Source of the DNA: Flavobacterium psychrophilum
Lineage (GTDB): Bacteria > Bacteroidota > Bacteroidia > Flavobacteriales > Flavobacteriaceae
Length of the DNA: 15,896 nt
Direction of reading: 5' to 3'
NCBI GenBank assembly: GCA_022730285.1
Contig: DZCQ01000013.1
Coordinates: forward strand, 39,832 to 55,727
The translations under genes were made by a program, and so were the position numbers. The notes under the pieces are model-generated. The model worked only from the letters and a program-made list of their open reading frames with translations, was not told the origin of the DNA and searched no databases. Of the stretch, positions 15,843-15,896 are shown piece after piece (the stretch's first letter is position 1; each line of letters starts with the position of its first letter).

Positions 15843-15896
15843 ATGAAAAAATTAATTACTTCCTTTTTAACGTTACTGTTTGTAACAACTAACGCC
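15843..15896 (+). CDS. N terminus of an exported protein, cut by window edge
   Basis: The ATG at 15843 opens 18 codons to the end of the window: two lysines after Met, then a hydrophobic run (LITSFLTLLFVTT) and NA at residues 17-18. This is the beginning of a signal peptide, probably with cleavage right after Ala18. The mature protein is not visible, so its function cannot be stated. It has its own candidate promoter and a strong terminator upstream, and is therefore independent of the pyc-kinase unit. Confidence 0.75.
   Translation, partial: MKKLITSFLTLLFVTTNA

Noticed and set aside
1..15896. CRISPR arrays, tRNAs, rRNAs, transposases, toxin-antitoxin pairs or known defence operons
   Set aside because: No regularly spaced repeats, tRNA-like folds, transposase motifs or defence-gene motifs were seen in any part of the window.

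Overview
The window looks like a chromosomal segment from a member of the phylum Bacteroidota, most likely a flavobacterium. The DNA is AT-rich. Start codons are preceded by A-rich leaders instead of Shine-Dalgarno sequences. Several leaders carry the TAnnTTTG -7 promoter element typical of this phylum. Several exported products have cleavage sites of the N-A|Q type. One gene remnant encodes what looks like the end of a type IX secretion (T9SS) C-terminal sorting domain. Species cannot be fixed from the sequence alone.

Layout. Positions 1-3370 (minus strand) hold topoisomerase IV: parE followed downstream by parC, which runs off the left edge. Positions 3492-6810 (minus) hold a cystathionine beta-synthase/cysteine synthase-type PLP enzyme with its own terminator, and upstream of it an exported oligopeptidase B-like serine peptidase. 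A 52-bp divergent spacer, mostly filled by a 40-bp near-perfect palindrome, separates the peptidase from ybaB (plus strand, nucleoid-associated protein). ybaB converges on a low-specificity threonine aldolase gene (minus). From 8437 on, all genes read on the plus strand: prfB (release factor 2, with the autoregulatory +1 frameshift), a NUMOD4/HNH-type protein, a full-length biotin-dependent pyruvate carboxylase, and a TPR sensor histidine kinase only 11 bp behind the carboxylase. After the kinase come a remnant of a T9SS sorting domain, two hairpins (the second a canonical terminator), and the first 18 codons of a gene for an exported protein.

The genes are mostly housekeeping: chromosome decatenation (ParC/ParE), translation termination (RF2), anaplerosis (pyruvate carboxylase), and amino acid and peptide metabolism (PLP enzyme, threonine aldolase, peptidase). 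They do not form one pathway. The accessory-looking parts are the HNH-type gene between prfB and pyc, the palindrome between the peptidase and ybaB, and the apparent deletion scar behind the histidine kinase. I see no rRNA, tRNA, CRISPR array, complete insertion sequence or defence system. I do not see a clearly new multi-gene system. The strongest leads are the HNH-type protein with an altered catalytic motif, the sorting-domain scar, and the palindromic divergent promoter.
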